DNA of 64,000 nt from assembly GCF_000305935.1 (NCBI RefSeq), contig NC_018870.1, forward strand, positions 79,942 to 143,941, in the 5' to 3' direction. Numbering within the stretch: position 1 is the stretch's first letter; each line of letters opens with the position of its first letter. The stretch is from Thermacetogenium phaeum DSM 12270. Its GTDB lineage: Bacteria > Bacillota > DSM-12270 > Thermacetogeniales > Thermacetogeniaceae. The notes under the pieces were generated by a model. It searched no databases, was not told where the DNA came from, and worked only from the letters and a program-made list of their open reading frames with translations. Shown here piece after piece: positions 51,216 through 61,385 of this stretch. The position numbers were made by a program, and so were the translations under genes.

Positions 51216-53122
51216 CCGGAGTTCGACACTACCGAGGCATTCAGAGCGAAATTTTTGAAGGATGATCCTTTAATATCAAGGGTTAGCAAGTTTGGGACTG
51301 AAGAAAAAACGAAAAAAGCATAGGCACACGATTTGTGTTATATCTCTTGTTGTATGGATGGTACATGTGGTATAATGTGGGCATGTACATCCGAACCATC
51401 CAGCGCAAGAACAAAGACGGTTCCGTCGTCCGCTACATCCAGCTCGCCCATAATCAGTGGGACCCCCAGGCCAGGTGCGCCAAGGCCAAAGTGCTCTTCA
51501 ACTTCGGGCGTGAAGAGGAGGTCGACCGGGAGGCATTAAAGCGTCTGGTAAAGAGCATCAACCGGTTCCTGGGGCCCGAGGAGACCCTGCGTTATGAAGC
51601 GGAAAGAACTGCAGCACCCCTCAAATTTATCACCAGCCGCCCACTGGGAGGAGCCTGGGTCCTGGACAGGCTCTGGGAAGAGCTGGGGATCAAAGGCGTA
51701 CTTGAAAGCCTGCTCAAGAAGCGGCAGTACAAGACCCCGGTAGAAAGAGCCATCTTTGCCATGGCAGCGAACCGCGCCCTTGATCCCATGTCCAAGCGCG
51801 GAGTGGAAGAATGGGTGAAAGAGGACGCCGTGATCCCGGGCGTAGAGGAAATACCCCTGCAGCAGCTCTACCGGGCGATGGACTTTCTTCTGGAGAACGA
51901 AGCCGAACTGCAGAAGCAGGTTTATTACTCCGTGGCCAACCTGCTCAACCTGGAAGTAGACATCCTTTACTTCGACACCACCTCCACCTACTTTGAGATC
52001 GAGGACGAAGATGGGGATGGTGGACTGCGGCGCCGGGGGCACTCCAAGGACCGCCGGCCGGACCTGCCGCAGGCCGTGATCGGCCTGGCCGTCACCAGGG
52101 ACGGCATCCCGGTGCGCTGCTGGGTGTGGCCGGGCAACACCGCCGACATCTCGGTGGTCGAACAGGTAAAGAAAGACCTCATAGGCTGGAAGCTGGGTCG
52201 GGTCATCACCGTGCTGGACCGGGGGTTCAACTCCGAGGACAACCTGCGCTGTCTGCAGCGGGCGGGCGGCCACTACATAGCCGGAGAGAAGCTGCGCAGC
52301 GGCAAGGAAAATACCGTGCAAGCCTTAAAGCGGGCAGGCCGCTACCAGACGGTGCGGGACAACCTGGAAGTCAAGGAGATCGTCGTCGGAAACGGCGAGG
52401 CCAGGGAGCGCTACATCCTGGTGCGCAACCCCGAAGAGGCTGCCCGGGACAAAGCCAGGCGGGAAAAAATTATCAAGGAACTGGAGGAACAGCTTCCCCT
52501 TATCAAAACCCATGCCAAAGCAGTCTGCGAACTCATGGCCCACCCGGTCTACGGCCGCTACCTGAAGGTGGACTCCCGCAGCCTGCCGAAGATCGACCGG
52601 GCCAAGATCAGGGAAGAAGAAAAACTCGACGGCAAATACCTGCTGCGCACCTCGGACGACACCCTCTCCGCCGAAGATGTCGCCCTGGGCTACAAACAGC
52701 TGCTGCTGGTGGAAGACGCCTTTCGTACCCTAAAGTCCCGGTTGGAGCTGCGCCCGGTCTACCACCGCCTGGAAGACCGCATCCGCGCCCATGTGCTCCT
52801 CTGCTGGCTGGCGCTCTTGCTGATCAGGATTGCCGAGAACAGGACGGGGCAAACCTGGTGCAGCCTCAGGGCCACCCTGCAGAGGATGCATCTGGGAGAG
52901 TTCAGCGGAACAGCCGGTCAGGTAAGGCAGAGGACCGAAACCACCCCTGCTCAGAAGCAAATATTCAAGGCGTTAGCCGTCAAAGAACCGCCACTTCTCT
53001 TCTCCATTAACCCCACAGCTAAGAAAAACGCCTAGTAACACGCCTTTAAAAACGCCAATCCTGAAACCCTTGCTCCGTACGGCTTCCGGCCTTCTGTTTG
53101 TCTATGGACTGTCGAACTCCGG
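51216..53122 (+). mobile_element. IS1634-type insertion sequence with 13-bp inverted repeats
   Basis: 1,907 bp bounded by perfect inverted repeats CCGGAGTTCGACA (51216-51228) and TGTCGAACTCCGG (53110-53122), with one intact transposase gene. No obvious target-site duplication. The left-end ~55 bp recur in inverse orientation at 57783-57840. Confidence 0.85.
51383..53035 (+). CDS. IS1634-family transposase
   Basis: 550 residues from the ATG starting MYIRTIQRKNKDGSVVRY. DDE residues: first Asp in LYFDTTSTYFE, second in VITVLDRGFNS, Glu in LVEDAFRTLKSRLELRPVYH. The GHSKDRRPDLPQ motif is typical of this family. A TATAAT at 51371-51376 lies only 6 bp before the ATG and no ribosome site is seen, so translation is probably leaderless. 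Confidence 0.92.
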   Translation: MYIRTIQRKNKDGSVVRYIQLAHNQWDPQARCAKAKVLFNFGREEEVDREALKRLVKSINRFLGPEETLRYEAERTAAPLKFITSRPLGGAWVLDRLWEELGIKGVLESLLKKRQYKTPVERAIFAMAANRALDPMSKRGVEEWVKEDAVIPGVEEIPLQQLYRAMDFLLENEAELQKQVYYSVANLLNLEVDILYFDTTSTYFEIEDEDGDGGLRRRGHSKDRRPDLPQAVIGLAVTRDGIPVRCWVWPGNTADISVVEQVKKDLIGWKLGRVITVLDRGFNSEDNLRCLQRAGGHYIAGEKLRSGKENTVQALKRAGRYQTVRDNLEVKEIVVGNGEARERYILVRNPEEAARDKARREKIIKELEEQLPLIKTHAKAVCELMAHPVYGRYLKVDSRSLPKIDRAKIREEEKLDGKYLLRTSDDTLSAEDVALGYKQLLLVEDAFRTLKSRLELRPVYHRLEDRIRAHVLLCWLALLLIRIAENRTGQTWCSLRATLQRMHLGEFSGTAGQVRQRTETTPAQKQIFKALAVKEPPLLFSINPTAKKNA

Positions 53123-53177
53123 ATAGCTGTGATATGGTATGATAAGCCCAAGAACTGGATAGTATCCAGAAAAGGAG

Positions 53178-54778
53178 TTGGGACTGATGGGGCGACTTCG
53201 CCGGTACCGAGAACGAATTGAATACGAAATGCAGTCCGTCAAGTTGAAAAGCGTGCACGGCATAATCATGCATACCCTGCAGCAGGAATTCGGCCGTAGC
53301 AGGCTGGAATCAGAGGTTCTGGCCAGCCGCAGTATTGACTGGTTAAACGCCCTGGACGTCCCGGTGGTACCCGGGCAGATGCGCCTCTCGGTCCCCTCAA
53401 CGATATCACGAAGGTATGCCTTATCGCACCGGTGCGAGGTTACCATCACCGCTGTCAATGCGGGGGAGGATACCGAGGTCTGGCAAGAGTTTGGGCTCGC
53501 TGCCATGCAGCGCCGCCGGCTTTTGCGCTGGTTATACGAGATCCACCGCCAGGGCGGGTGGGCCGGCCTCACCGAACTGGCCGCCTGGGCGAACCTGACC
53601 CCGACCGCTCTCGGTAACCGCCTGGCACCCGTGCGTAAGCTGGGGATCTGGCTGCCTCACGTAGGCGGCCCCCCACCCACGAGGACCACCTGGCCCTGGA
53701 GCCATGGCTTGTAAAGTCCTACTTTCAAGAAGGCGGTATAGAACCTTGGCGGGCCGTGTTAGGCCTCACGACAGGCTCCTGGGAGGCTGTCTTACGCCGG
53801 TTTGCCCAGTTGGTTACGGAAGCCGAGACGCCTAGTGGAGAAGCCCACCTGGCAAAAAAATTCGGATTGAGCTGCCTGGAAGTATGCCAGTTTCTCCAGA
53901 TGGCCCGGCAATACCGCAAGCACCGGTTATTCCGGGAACTCCAGGCCTGCTACGGTAGACCCGAAGGAGTAAACACCCTACCACCATCGGAGATCGAAGC
54001 CGAACTGGTGCGGCATTATGGCTTCTCGCCCGTGGCCGCCCGCCTCTACCACCGGTGGCTGGTAGAATTCGCGGCACGCATAGGGAAGAGCCCCCTGGCG
54101 CCTGGAGAGATAATTTTCCTGGCCATCTCTGCCGACGAGGGGGCCAGGGCCAAGCTGGCTGAGGCACAACACATCCCACTGCGCCTCCGGTACTTCACGA
54201 CGGAAGACGCCTTGGAGGGGCCCTACGGGGGCTCCCGCCACCGGGTAGCCGGTTTGAAGTTCGGCCGCATCCTGCGCTTTGCCACCGAGGCCCGGGCTCA
54301 GGGAGCGCTATTGACCCTGCCTGACCTGGCGGTGCTGATGGGGATCCACGTCGACGCCATCCGGCGGCAACTCTTAGCCCATCCCGAGGTGGTCGTGCCC
54401 ACCCGGGGAAGGGTCAAGGACATTGGCCGGGGAGTTACCCACAAGACCAAGATCGTGGAACTGTACCTCGAGATGCACACAGAGACGGAAATCGTCGAGC
54501 GTACCGATCACACCTACGAGAGCGTAGAGGCTTACCTGAAGGAGTTTGCTCGGGTGGTCACCCTGGCCGACCAGGGGCTGAAACCGGTGATGATCCGGCG
54601 CGTAACGGGACGGTCTATGGCCCTGGTACAAGCGTACCTCGACCTTTACCGCCGCTATAACCAGCCCGACTACTACTTCCGCCTGGCTCAATTGCGAAAC
54701 GTGTTTGCCCGGGACGAGACGCCGGGGCAAAAAAAGGGGCGGCTTTTCCGTTCCCCTACCGGGGGTGCCGGACTGTGA
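53178..54778 (+). pseudogene. DUF1670-type gene A, split by a -1 frameshift
   Basis: Two frames join into one ~530-residue protein: 53178-53714 (GRLRRYRERIEYEMQSVKLK..) and the frame continuing to 54778. The second part has the DUF1670 pattern (GALLTLPDLAVLMGI, VVVPTRGRVKDIGRGVTHKT, then a helix-turn-helix-like EMHTETEIVERTDHTYESV). The join lies at 53669-53675, C CCC CCA, a textbook X-XXY-YYZ slippery heptamer in the right frame, with the zero-frame stop 39 bp on. It is either a decayed gene or programmed frameshifting. Probable DNA-binding protein of unknown role. Confidence 0.6.
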
Positions 54779-55965
54779 ACTGGCAGGAAGGTGTCTTCGG
54801 CCCCTTGCTGGCGCACACCCTGGAAAACGCCCAGGTCCGCCACCTGGCAGAACACTACGACTTTTCCCGGGACTCCCGGCTGGCCCAGGCCATCGTCAAG
54901 CATACCAACCAGGTCCTGGATGCCGAAGAGAAACGCCGTCAGGTTCTCAGGGTACGGCCGGGGGAGTTGTTGCTAAGAACCTGGCGAGGCCTGCTTATCT
55001 TGCCTCTTCGTACCCCGGAAGACGTCTCCCGCGTTGTGGCCGGTGAACGGTGGGACGTGGTACGCCGTGATATCCTTGACCGCTGCGCGGCGAAATACCG
55101 GGAACTGTTCCCGGAAGCTTCCCCTGCGTCGGTAACCCGTTTCCTGCGCTCCATCTGGCAAGGCCGGGTACCCCCGGGAACGGCCCCCAGTCCTCTCCAC
55201 GGTCCGCGCCGGCAGCGCCCCTGGGGTACAAACCTAAGTGACGGCAAACCTCTGACAGAGCTGGATGCCGCCCGAGGCCGCCTCCGGCTGAACAGTGGCC
55301 CACCCCGTCCGGGGCACTTGCCGGAAACTTTCAGACAACTGGCCCACTTTCTGGGAACCCAGGCTGGAATCCCCCCTGCAGTGCAGGAACCCCTCATCTT
55401 GGACCTTATGGCCTTCAGGGCAAGGTTTTGCCCCCGGGCCTCCATGCTGGCCACAGGCCAGATGCCCCTGGCGGCAATGCATGTAAGCTCCGGCCGGACG
55501 CTCTGGCAGCCAACCCGCTATCAGCCCATGGCCCCTGTGGTGATAAGCATCTTGGCCGGCGATGAGGCTCGTGTCCTGCGATACAGTCCACCCGGCTCCT
55601 ATGAGGAGTTCCTCGAATTCCACGGGCAGCGCATAGCCCGGGTTCTGACCGAAGCATACCGCCAGGATGGGCTGTTATCCTTTGCGGTACTGCAGTGGAT
55701 CTTCCTGGCCTCAACAGGTACGGTTTCCCGGACTGTAGATTACTACCAACGGCGGCACCATGTCATCCTGCCCTGTCCCGGTACAGTACTGGACATGGGT
55801 CGCATGCTCACCCACAAGGACATGGTAGTTCGCCTCCACCTTCAAGGTTTATCCGTCTTGGAGATCGCCCGACAGACCTGCCATAACCCCAGGTCCGTTG
55901 ACGCTTCCTTAAGACCTTTGACTCGGTTCTTATTCTATACCTTTACGGGCTTTCCCCCAAACTGA
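54775..55965 (+). pseudogene. DUF1670-type gene B, frameshifted near its 3' end
   Basis: 396 residues before a premature stop; GTG start overlaps the end of gene A (GTGA). DUF1670 core: DGLLSFAVLQWIFLASTGTV, VILPCPGTVLDMGRMLTHKD, LHLQGLSVLEIARQTCHNPR. At 55901-55903 one base appears lost: the next frame continues RFLKTFDSVLILYLYGLSPK up to about 56113, matching gene C. In that frame the protein would be about 445 residues. Confidence 0.65.
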
Positions 55966-56089
55966 TGGCCAGCGTCCTCGGCCGCGGTGAGTCCTTGATC
56001 GACGAATACCTGGATCTTATCGCTACACTCCTCAAGGATGTTAACACCATGCGCGATCACCTGCGTAAAGGAGGTGTAAAATTGCCTGC

Positions 56090-57644
56090 TAATATACCAA
56101 ATAGCGGTTGACAAGGTTGAAGGCCGGTCGGTTTTCTTCTTGCCCGGCAGCAGCACGTATTGGTTGTTCTTTTTCAAACTTTTGCGCACCCGGTACTCCA
56201 GATAGGAAGCAATTAGAAGCACCAGGATAAAAACATAACCGAGAGCCTGAACACGGTTGGTTTTTCCAGGTAGACATGGGCCGAGGTAGACCGGGCTCTT
56301 AAAGAACCGGAACTTACTCTCTATCGAAGTCTGGTTTTTGTATTCCTGGAGAATCCTGCGGTCATCCCAATTTTGCTTATCCCTGACATTGGCAATCAGG
56401 ACAAAGGTTGACTCTTTTTGGCGGAGATGCTCATAACACTCCTGTTTCATCTCTCCAATTTGGCATTGACACCGGTAAGCAACAGAGACTTCCGGTTGTT
56501 CCCCCTTCGGGGGGCGGCCCTTGCCGGAATAGGAACGTTTTCTTCAAGTTTTATTTCGTCCTGAGTTGCAAACCCCATTGCTTCGGCCTTTTCCTGCAGA
56601 CTTTTGAGGGCTCTTTCGGCATCGGGTATACAGGCAAACCTTTGCCGGGCCAGTTCTTTTGCAGACTTTTCCAGTTCTTCTTTTTGTTTGGCAATGCGCT
56701 TTTTCAGTGTTTTTTCCTTCTTCACCTCCAGTACCGAGGAGTGCACCACCACAAAGTCATATTTCTTGCCGTCAAGCTCCCGGCGCTTAGGATCAAGGTT
56801 TTGTAGTTTGCTGCTTTCCCGGCATCGCTTAAGGGACCAATCTCATTCCAGTTATCGGTTTGCCAAGCCAGGTCTTTGAGTTCCTGGGCAAGGGTGAAGG
56901 TTTCCGGGAGCCGGGAGATGAACTGGATGTGTTTCCCGGCCAGCTTACTTAAGGAATCTGTTGATACGATGGCGCAGTCGGAGACAAAGACGACATCTTT
57001 GAATCCCTTTTTATCGAAGAACTCAAAACTTTAAGCGCTGCTTCCGGGTTCCATTCTTTATCCGATTTGTTGCCTGAGAGGATCTGGCCCATGACAGGCT
57101 GGCCGTCTTCCTGGACTGCGGCCCCGATCTTGAACTGTTTAAGGTCAGGGCGCCGGTCTTTGCTGTGGCCGTAGGTGATCAGGAAGTCGCCAAAGGCGCC
57201 GTTTTCATAAACACCCTGGACTGATTTGGAGGTGGTGTCGAAATGGACGGTTGAGATCTTCAGGTCATGGGCTGCAAGCATGACCAGGGAGCAGCGGCTG
57301 ACCAGTTCTTCCATCTTTACTTCGGATAGTTTGTCCAGGGCACGCCCGTAGGCGTCATCATTGAGTTGGTCTAAAGTAATGTCTGTCCCGTCAAAAAGCA
57401 GCTTCAGGTCCTGTTTCGCCCAAAACTCTTCCACCTTCCAGAGCGGTTTGCGGCCGCAGATGATGCAGACGATCAGGCTTTCGATGGGCAAACCCGGCGT
57501 GATTTTGGAGTTGTTCTCGTTCCACTGGACCATCTGGTTGATGATTTCGCCGATCTTCGCTGTGCGGCAGAGCATGGTGATCACCGGAACGGCTCCCGGA
57601 CTGACTGCTGTGATATCAGGCATAACATATGGGTTATTCGACAT
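56090..57644 (-). pseudogene. IS1634-type transposase, frameshifted and 3' truncated
   Basis: N-terminal part from ATG 57644 (IGEIINQMVQWNENNSKITP; STVHFDTTSKSVQGVY; GHSKDRRPDLKQFKIG), then pieces in other frames (KKRIAKQKEELEKSAKELAR; RILQEYKNQTSIESKFRFFK; GYVFILVLLIASYLEYRVRK). At least two frameshifts. The C-terminal end is replaced by DUF1670 sequence. Confidence 0.8.
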
Positions 57645-57840
57645 CCTGTTTACCTCCAGTATTTGTATCTAGAGGTAAATTCGCGCTTTATCTTAAAACC
57701 CCTCCTTCTTCCTTAAAAAATTTTAGCTTTTACCTAAAGATTTTTAATCCCAATAACCAGTTATTGACATGCGGAGAGCGGGTTAAAGGATCGCTCTTCA
57801 AAAATTTCGCTCTGAATGCCTTGGTAGTGTCGGACTCCGG
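56090..57840 (-). mobile_element. Partial IS1634-type element, one end preserved
   Basis: The end at 57828-57840 (TGTCGGACTCCGG) is a one-mismatch copy of the inverted repeat of 51216-53122, and the adjoining ~55 bp match that element's left end. The other end is missing. It sits between DUF1670 genes B and C. Confidence 0.7.
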
Positions 57841-57845
57841 TCATC

Positions 57846-58448
57846 GTGACCCATGTCAGCGCCCGCCTCTTGGAAGATATCAGTACCCGCTTCAGGCAGT
57901 TGACGCCGGTGATTATCACCGTCTGGAAGCCCGAGGAGCTTGAGCAGCAGCCGGATACCGTGCCGGGATTCCTGGAGCAACTTAAGAGGCGTATCGTGCG
58001 GGTCTGCTTCGAGGCCTACCGCCAGAACGGCCTCTTGACTCTGATGGAGTTGCAGTGGATCTTCCAGTTAAGTTCTGCCCGCATCTCGGAATTGATTCGC
58101 AGCGTGCAGCGGGAACATAACCTGGTAGTGCCCACCCCGGGGACTATCCTTGATGCCGGGAGAAGTATGACACACAAGGATGTGATCGTCAGCCTGCATC
58201 TACAGGGCTACACGGTTAAAGACATTGCCCGGATGACTCATCACTCACCACGGGCGGTGGATAACTACATCGGAACCTTCGAAGCAGTCCTGATTTTGTA
58301 TTTGTTCGGTGTTCCACCTGAGCTTATGGCACGCCTCTTGAAAAGGTGGATCTCTTTGATAAATGAGCATCTGAAACTGGTCCGGGAACACTACCGGGAT
58401 CATCAGGAGATCAAGGAATATCTAGCTTCCAAGGGGGTGAAAATTTAA
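57846..58448 (+). pseudogene. DUF1670-type gene C, 5' truncated
   Basis: 200 residues corresponding to the C-terminal half of gene B: NGLLTLMELQWIFQLSSARI, LVVPTPGTILDAGRSMTHKD, VSLHLQGYTVKDIARMTHHS, ending KEYLASKGVKI. It begins right at the IS inverted repeat, so the 5' half is gone. It shows what the intact end of gene B should look like. A GTG could still start a short protein. Confidence 0.65.
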
Positions 58449-58639
58449 TCCATCATATCTTGACAATCCAGTGTTCGACATCCTGACCACATCTGATAAT
58501 TTGTAAGTTTTTTTTTGAGATTTTTAGGCCTATTTTGGGACGTCTGTTTAGTGTGATTTATTCTTATTTTTCACTAGAAAAACCATGGTTTCATTGAGGT
58601 TAAAGGTTATTTAAGACTTATGAGAAACCAATACGAGAT
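58449..58639. other. Upstream region of the athLS promoter
   Basis: About 190 bp, AT-rich. It holds an inverted repeat TAGTG..CACTA near 58549-58577, a candidate activator site. No gene. Confidence 0.4.
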
Positions 58640-58655
58640 TGGCATAGATTTTGCG
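58640..58655 (+). promoter_or_regulatory. Sigma-54 promoter of athLS
   Basis: TGGCATA-GATT-TTGCG with GG-N10-GC spacing, about 133 bp before the athL start. The 16-bp site of the two molybdoenzyme promoters is not found here. Confidence 0.72.
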
Positions 58656-58787
58656 TATTCAACATTATTAGTGAGGCATTAAGGATAAGAGTGGAGGTGG
58701 AATTAGCGAAAAGAAACGCTATCGTTTTTGTTTTGTTAAGAATGTAGAAAATTACGCAAAATTCCTGTGAATATGAGGAGGGGTACG

Positions 58788-61385
58788 ATGTCTGATAAGG
58801 AGCGTAGCTCTCAAAGTAACGTAAAGAAGTATTATAAAAGTACAGGCTTTTGTTCCTTTGGAATAGGTTCCGAAGCGGCAGAAGTTGAGGTAAAGGATGG
58901 AAAGATTCTTCGTATTCGTCCGTTGCGTTACGATAGTAAATACGATACTGGAAAAATAAGAAAATGGAAGATTACAGCTCGGGGGAAAACATTTGAGCCG
59001 TGCAAGAAGACTCCGCTGGGTCCTTTTTCTTATGTCTATGAAAACAGAGTGTATTCTCCCAATCGCATTCTTTATCCCTTGAAGAGGGTGGACTGGGATC
59101 CGGACGGTGAGCGCAACCCACAAAACCGTGGGAAGAGTAAGTTTGTGCGGATAAGTTGGGATGAGGCCGCTGAACTGATAGCTAAAGAGATAAAGCGAGT
59201 ATGTGAAAAGTATGGCCCGACTGCGGTTTTGGTGCAAGGAGATGGTCATGGAGAGACTAAAGCGGTACACGGGCCTCATGGTTGCCATTTGGCTTTGATG
59301 AATCTACTTGGAGGCTGCACTGTGCAGGCTCGCCAGCCAGACAGCTGGGAGGGCTGGTATTGGGGAGCCAAGCATGCTTGGGGACAGGATCCAGTAGGCC
59401 AAGGAAGACAGGCTAATTTAATAAAAGATATTTCTGAGCATACAACTATGATGCTTTTCTGGGGCTGTGATCCAGAAACAACTCCGTTAGGTTGGGGAGG
59501 GATGTCGGCAAGTCGGTTGTGCTTCTGGTTTAGGGAATTAGGCATCAAAATAATATCCATCTGTCCTGATCTCAACTATGCAGCAGCCGTGCATGCTGAT
59601 AAGTGGATCCCCGTTCTGCCCAACACTGATGCGGCGTTGCAATTAGCAATTGCCTATACTTGGATAACCGAAGATATTTATGATAAGGAGTACGTTGCTA
59701 CCCATACCTACGGATTTGAGGAGTTTAAGAAGTATGTCCTCGGTGAGGAGGACGGCGTTGCTAAGACGCCGAAGTGGGCAGAAAAGCTTTGCGGAGTGCC
59801 GGCGAGGATCATAAAGGCTTTGGCAAGAAAATGGGCGAAAGAAGCTGTAACTATAGCTCACTGCAATGGTGGATCATATATAAGATCCTGTTACTCTACA
59901 GAGCCAGGGCGCCTCGAGGTACTGCTTCTTGCTATGCAGGGGCTGGGCAAGCCAGGCACCGGCCAGCTCAAGTTCTTCGAGTGGCAGCTATTTGGCTTGC
60001 ACGATCAGAACCCACTGCCTCGCAGTGAAGTTCTGCCTAGCGTCGAGGGTGCATATCGCGGTGCCGTTTTAGAACCTCCCGAGAAGGGGCAATTCATACC
60101 TAAGACGCTCATCCCCAAAGCTATCCTGAGTGATGAACCGATTAGTTGGTATGGCGTAACGCTGGCAGGGATGCCTAAGGAAGACCAGTTTAATGAATAC
60201 AGATATCCTGAGGTTGGCTGTTCAGAAGTTCATATGATTTGGAGTGACACCCCATGCTGGACCGTTTGCTGGAACGGTGGCAATAAGTGGATAGAAGCCC
60301 TGCGCAGCCCGAAAATTGAGTGTGTGGTAGTACAGCATCCTTGGTTTGAGAATGACTGCCTGTTTGCTGACATTATACTGCCTATTAACACCAAGTTTGA
60401 GGAAGAAGACATCAGTGTTGATATATTAAACGGCAACTACAACCTGGTACTGTATGAAGGACAGTGCGTTGAGCCGCTTGGCGAATCTAAGAGCGATTAT
60501 GAAGCCGTAGCAGAAGTCGCCAAGAAACTGGGGCTATATGAGCAGTATACTCAAAGTAAGACCGTAAAAGAATGGATCAAGACCGGGTTCGAGAAATCAG
60601 GCATAAGCGACAGAATAAGTTACGAGGAGTGGCTTGAAAAAGGGTACTATATCATTCCTCCTGCAGAAGATTGGGAAAATGACGAACCAGGCTTTAGTCC
60701 GTTCTACAAGGATCCAGAAAATAAACCACTCGACACGCCAACTGGAAAGATTGAGTTTTATGCAACGGGGCTGGCAGAACACTTCCCAGATGATAAAGAG
60801 CGTCCGCCGGTACCGCATTGGATACCTTATGGGGAAAGCCATCAGGAGAGTCTGCAGCATCCGCGGTCTGAGAAATATCCGTTCCTTATCGTTTCCAATC
60901 ACCCTCGCTGGCGGGTGCATGCCCAGTTAGACGACGTTCCTTGGCTGAGGGAAATCCCCACCTGCAAAGTTAAGGGACCGGATGGGTATTTATATGAACC
61001 GCTTTGGATTAATCCTGTGGATGCAAAGGCTTTAGGGGTTAAAACCGGAGATGTAGTGAAAATATACAACGATCGTGGTTGGGTACTCGGTGGGGCATAC
61101 GTTACGGAGCGCATAATGCCGGGAGTAGTTTATCAGGATCACGGTGCAAGATTGGATTTGATTGTGCCTGGAGAAAGCGACCGCAGCGGCTCGAATAACT
61201 TGATTTGCCCTACAAATACAACCTCTAAAAACTGTGCCGGAGAAGTTACAAGTGGCTATCTTGTAGGTGTAGAAAAAGTTGACGTGGAAGCTCTCAAGAA
61301 ACAGTATCCGGAGGTATTCAATCGCCCGTATGATGCCAGATATGGTGTAGATCAGGCTGCATGGATTATTGGGGGTGATGAGTAA
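58788..61385 (+). CDS. athL: Pyrogallol-phloroglucinol transhydroxylase-like large (Mo) subunit
   Basis: 865 residues; ATG behind AGGAGGGG. DMSO-reductase-family molybdopterin subunit that lacks the N-terminal Fe-S cysteine pattern, as in Pelobacter transhydroxylase. His154 and Asp185-Ser186 (QPDSWEGWYWG) match in spacing the active-site His144 and Asp174-Ser175 recalled for that enzyme, with Ser as Mo ligand. The enzyme moves a hydroxyl group between trihydroxybenzenes without net redox change. The neighbouring small subunit with its unusual C-terminal domain supports the call. Another aromatic hydroxyl-transfer or dehydroxylation substrate is possible. Confidence 0.85.
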   Translation: MSDKERSSQSNVKKYYKSTGFCSFGIGSEAAEVEVKDGKILRIRPLRYDSKYDTGKIRKWKITARGKTFEPCKKTPLGPFSYVYENRVYSPNRILYPLKRVDWDPDGERNPQNRGKSKFVRISWDEAAELIAKEIKRVCEKYGPTAVLVQGDGHGETKAVHGPHGCHLALMNLLGGCTVQARQPDSWEGWYWGAKHAWGQDPVGQGRQANLIKDISEHTTMMLFWGCDPETTPLGWGGMSASRLCFWFRELGIKIISICPDLNYAAAVHADKWIPVLPNTDAALQLAIAYTWITEDIYDKEYVATHTYGFEEFKKYVLGEEDGVAKTPKWAEKLCGVPARIIKALARKWAKEAVTIAHCNGGSYIRSCYSTEPGRLEVLLLAMQGLGKPGTGQLKFFEWQLFGLHDQNPLPRSEVLPSVEGAYRGAVLEPPEKGQFIPKTLIPKAILSDEPISWYGVTLAGMPKEDQFNEYRYPEVGCSEVHMIWSDTPCWTVCWNGGNKWIEALRSPKIECVVVQHPWFENDCLFADIILPINTKFEEEDISVDILNGNYNLVLYEGQCVEPLGESKSDYEAVAEVAKKLGLYEQYTQSKTVKEWIKTGFEKSGISDRISYEEWLEKGYYIIPPAEDWENDEPGFSPFYKDPENKPLDTPTGKIEFYATGLAEHFPDDKERPPVPHWIPYGESHQESLQHPRSEKYPFLIVSNHPRWRVHAQLDDVPWLREIPTCKVKGPDGYLYEPLWINPVDAKALGVKTGDVVKIYNDRGWVLGGAYVTERIMPGVVYQDHGARLDLIVPGESDRSGSNNLICPTNTTSKNCAGEVTSGYLVGVEKVDVEALKKQYPEVFNRPYDARYGVDQAAWIIGGDE

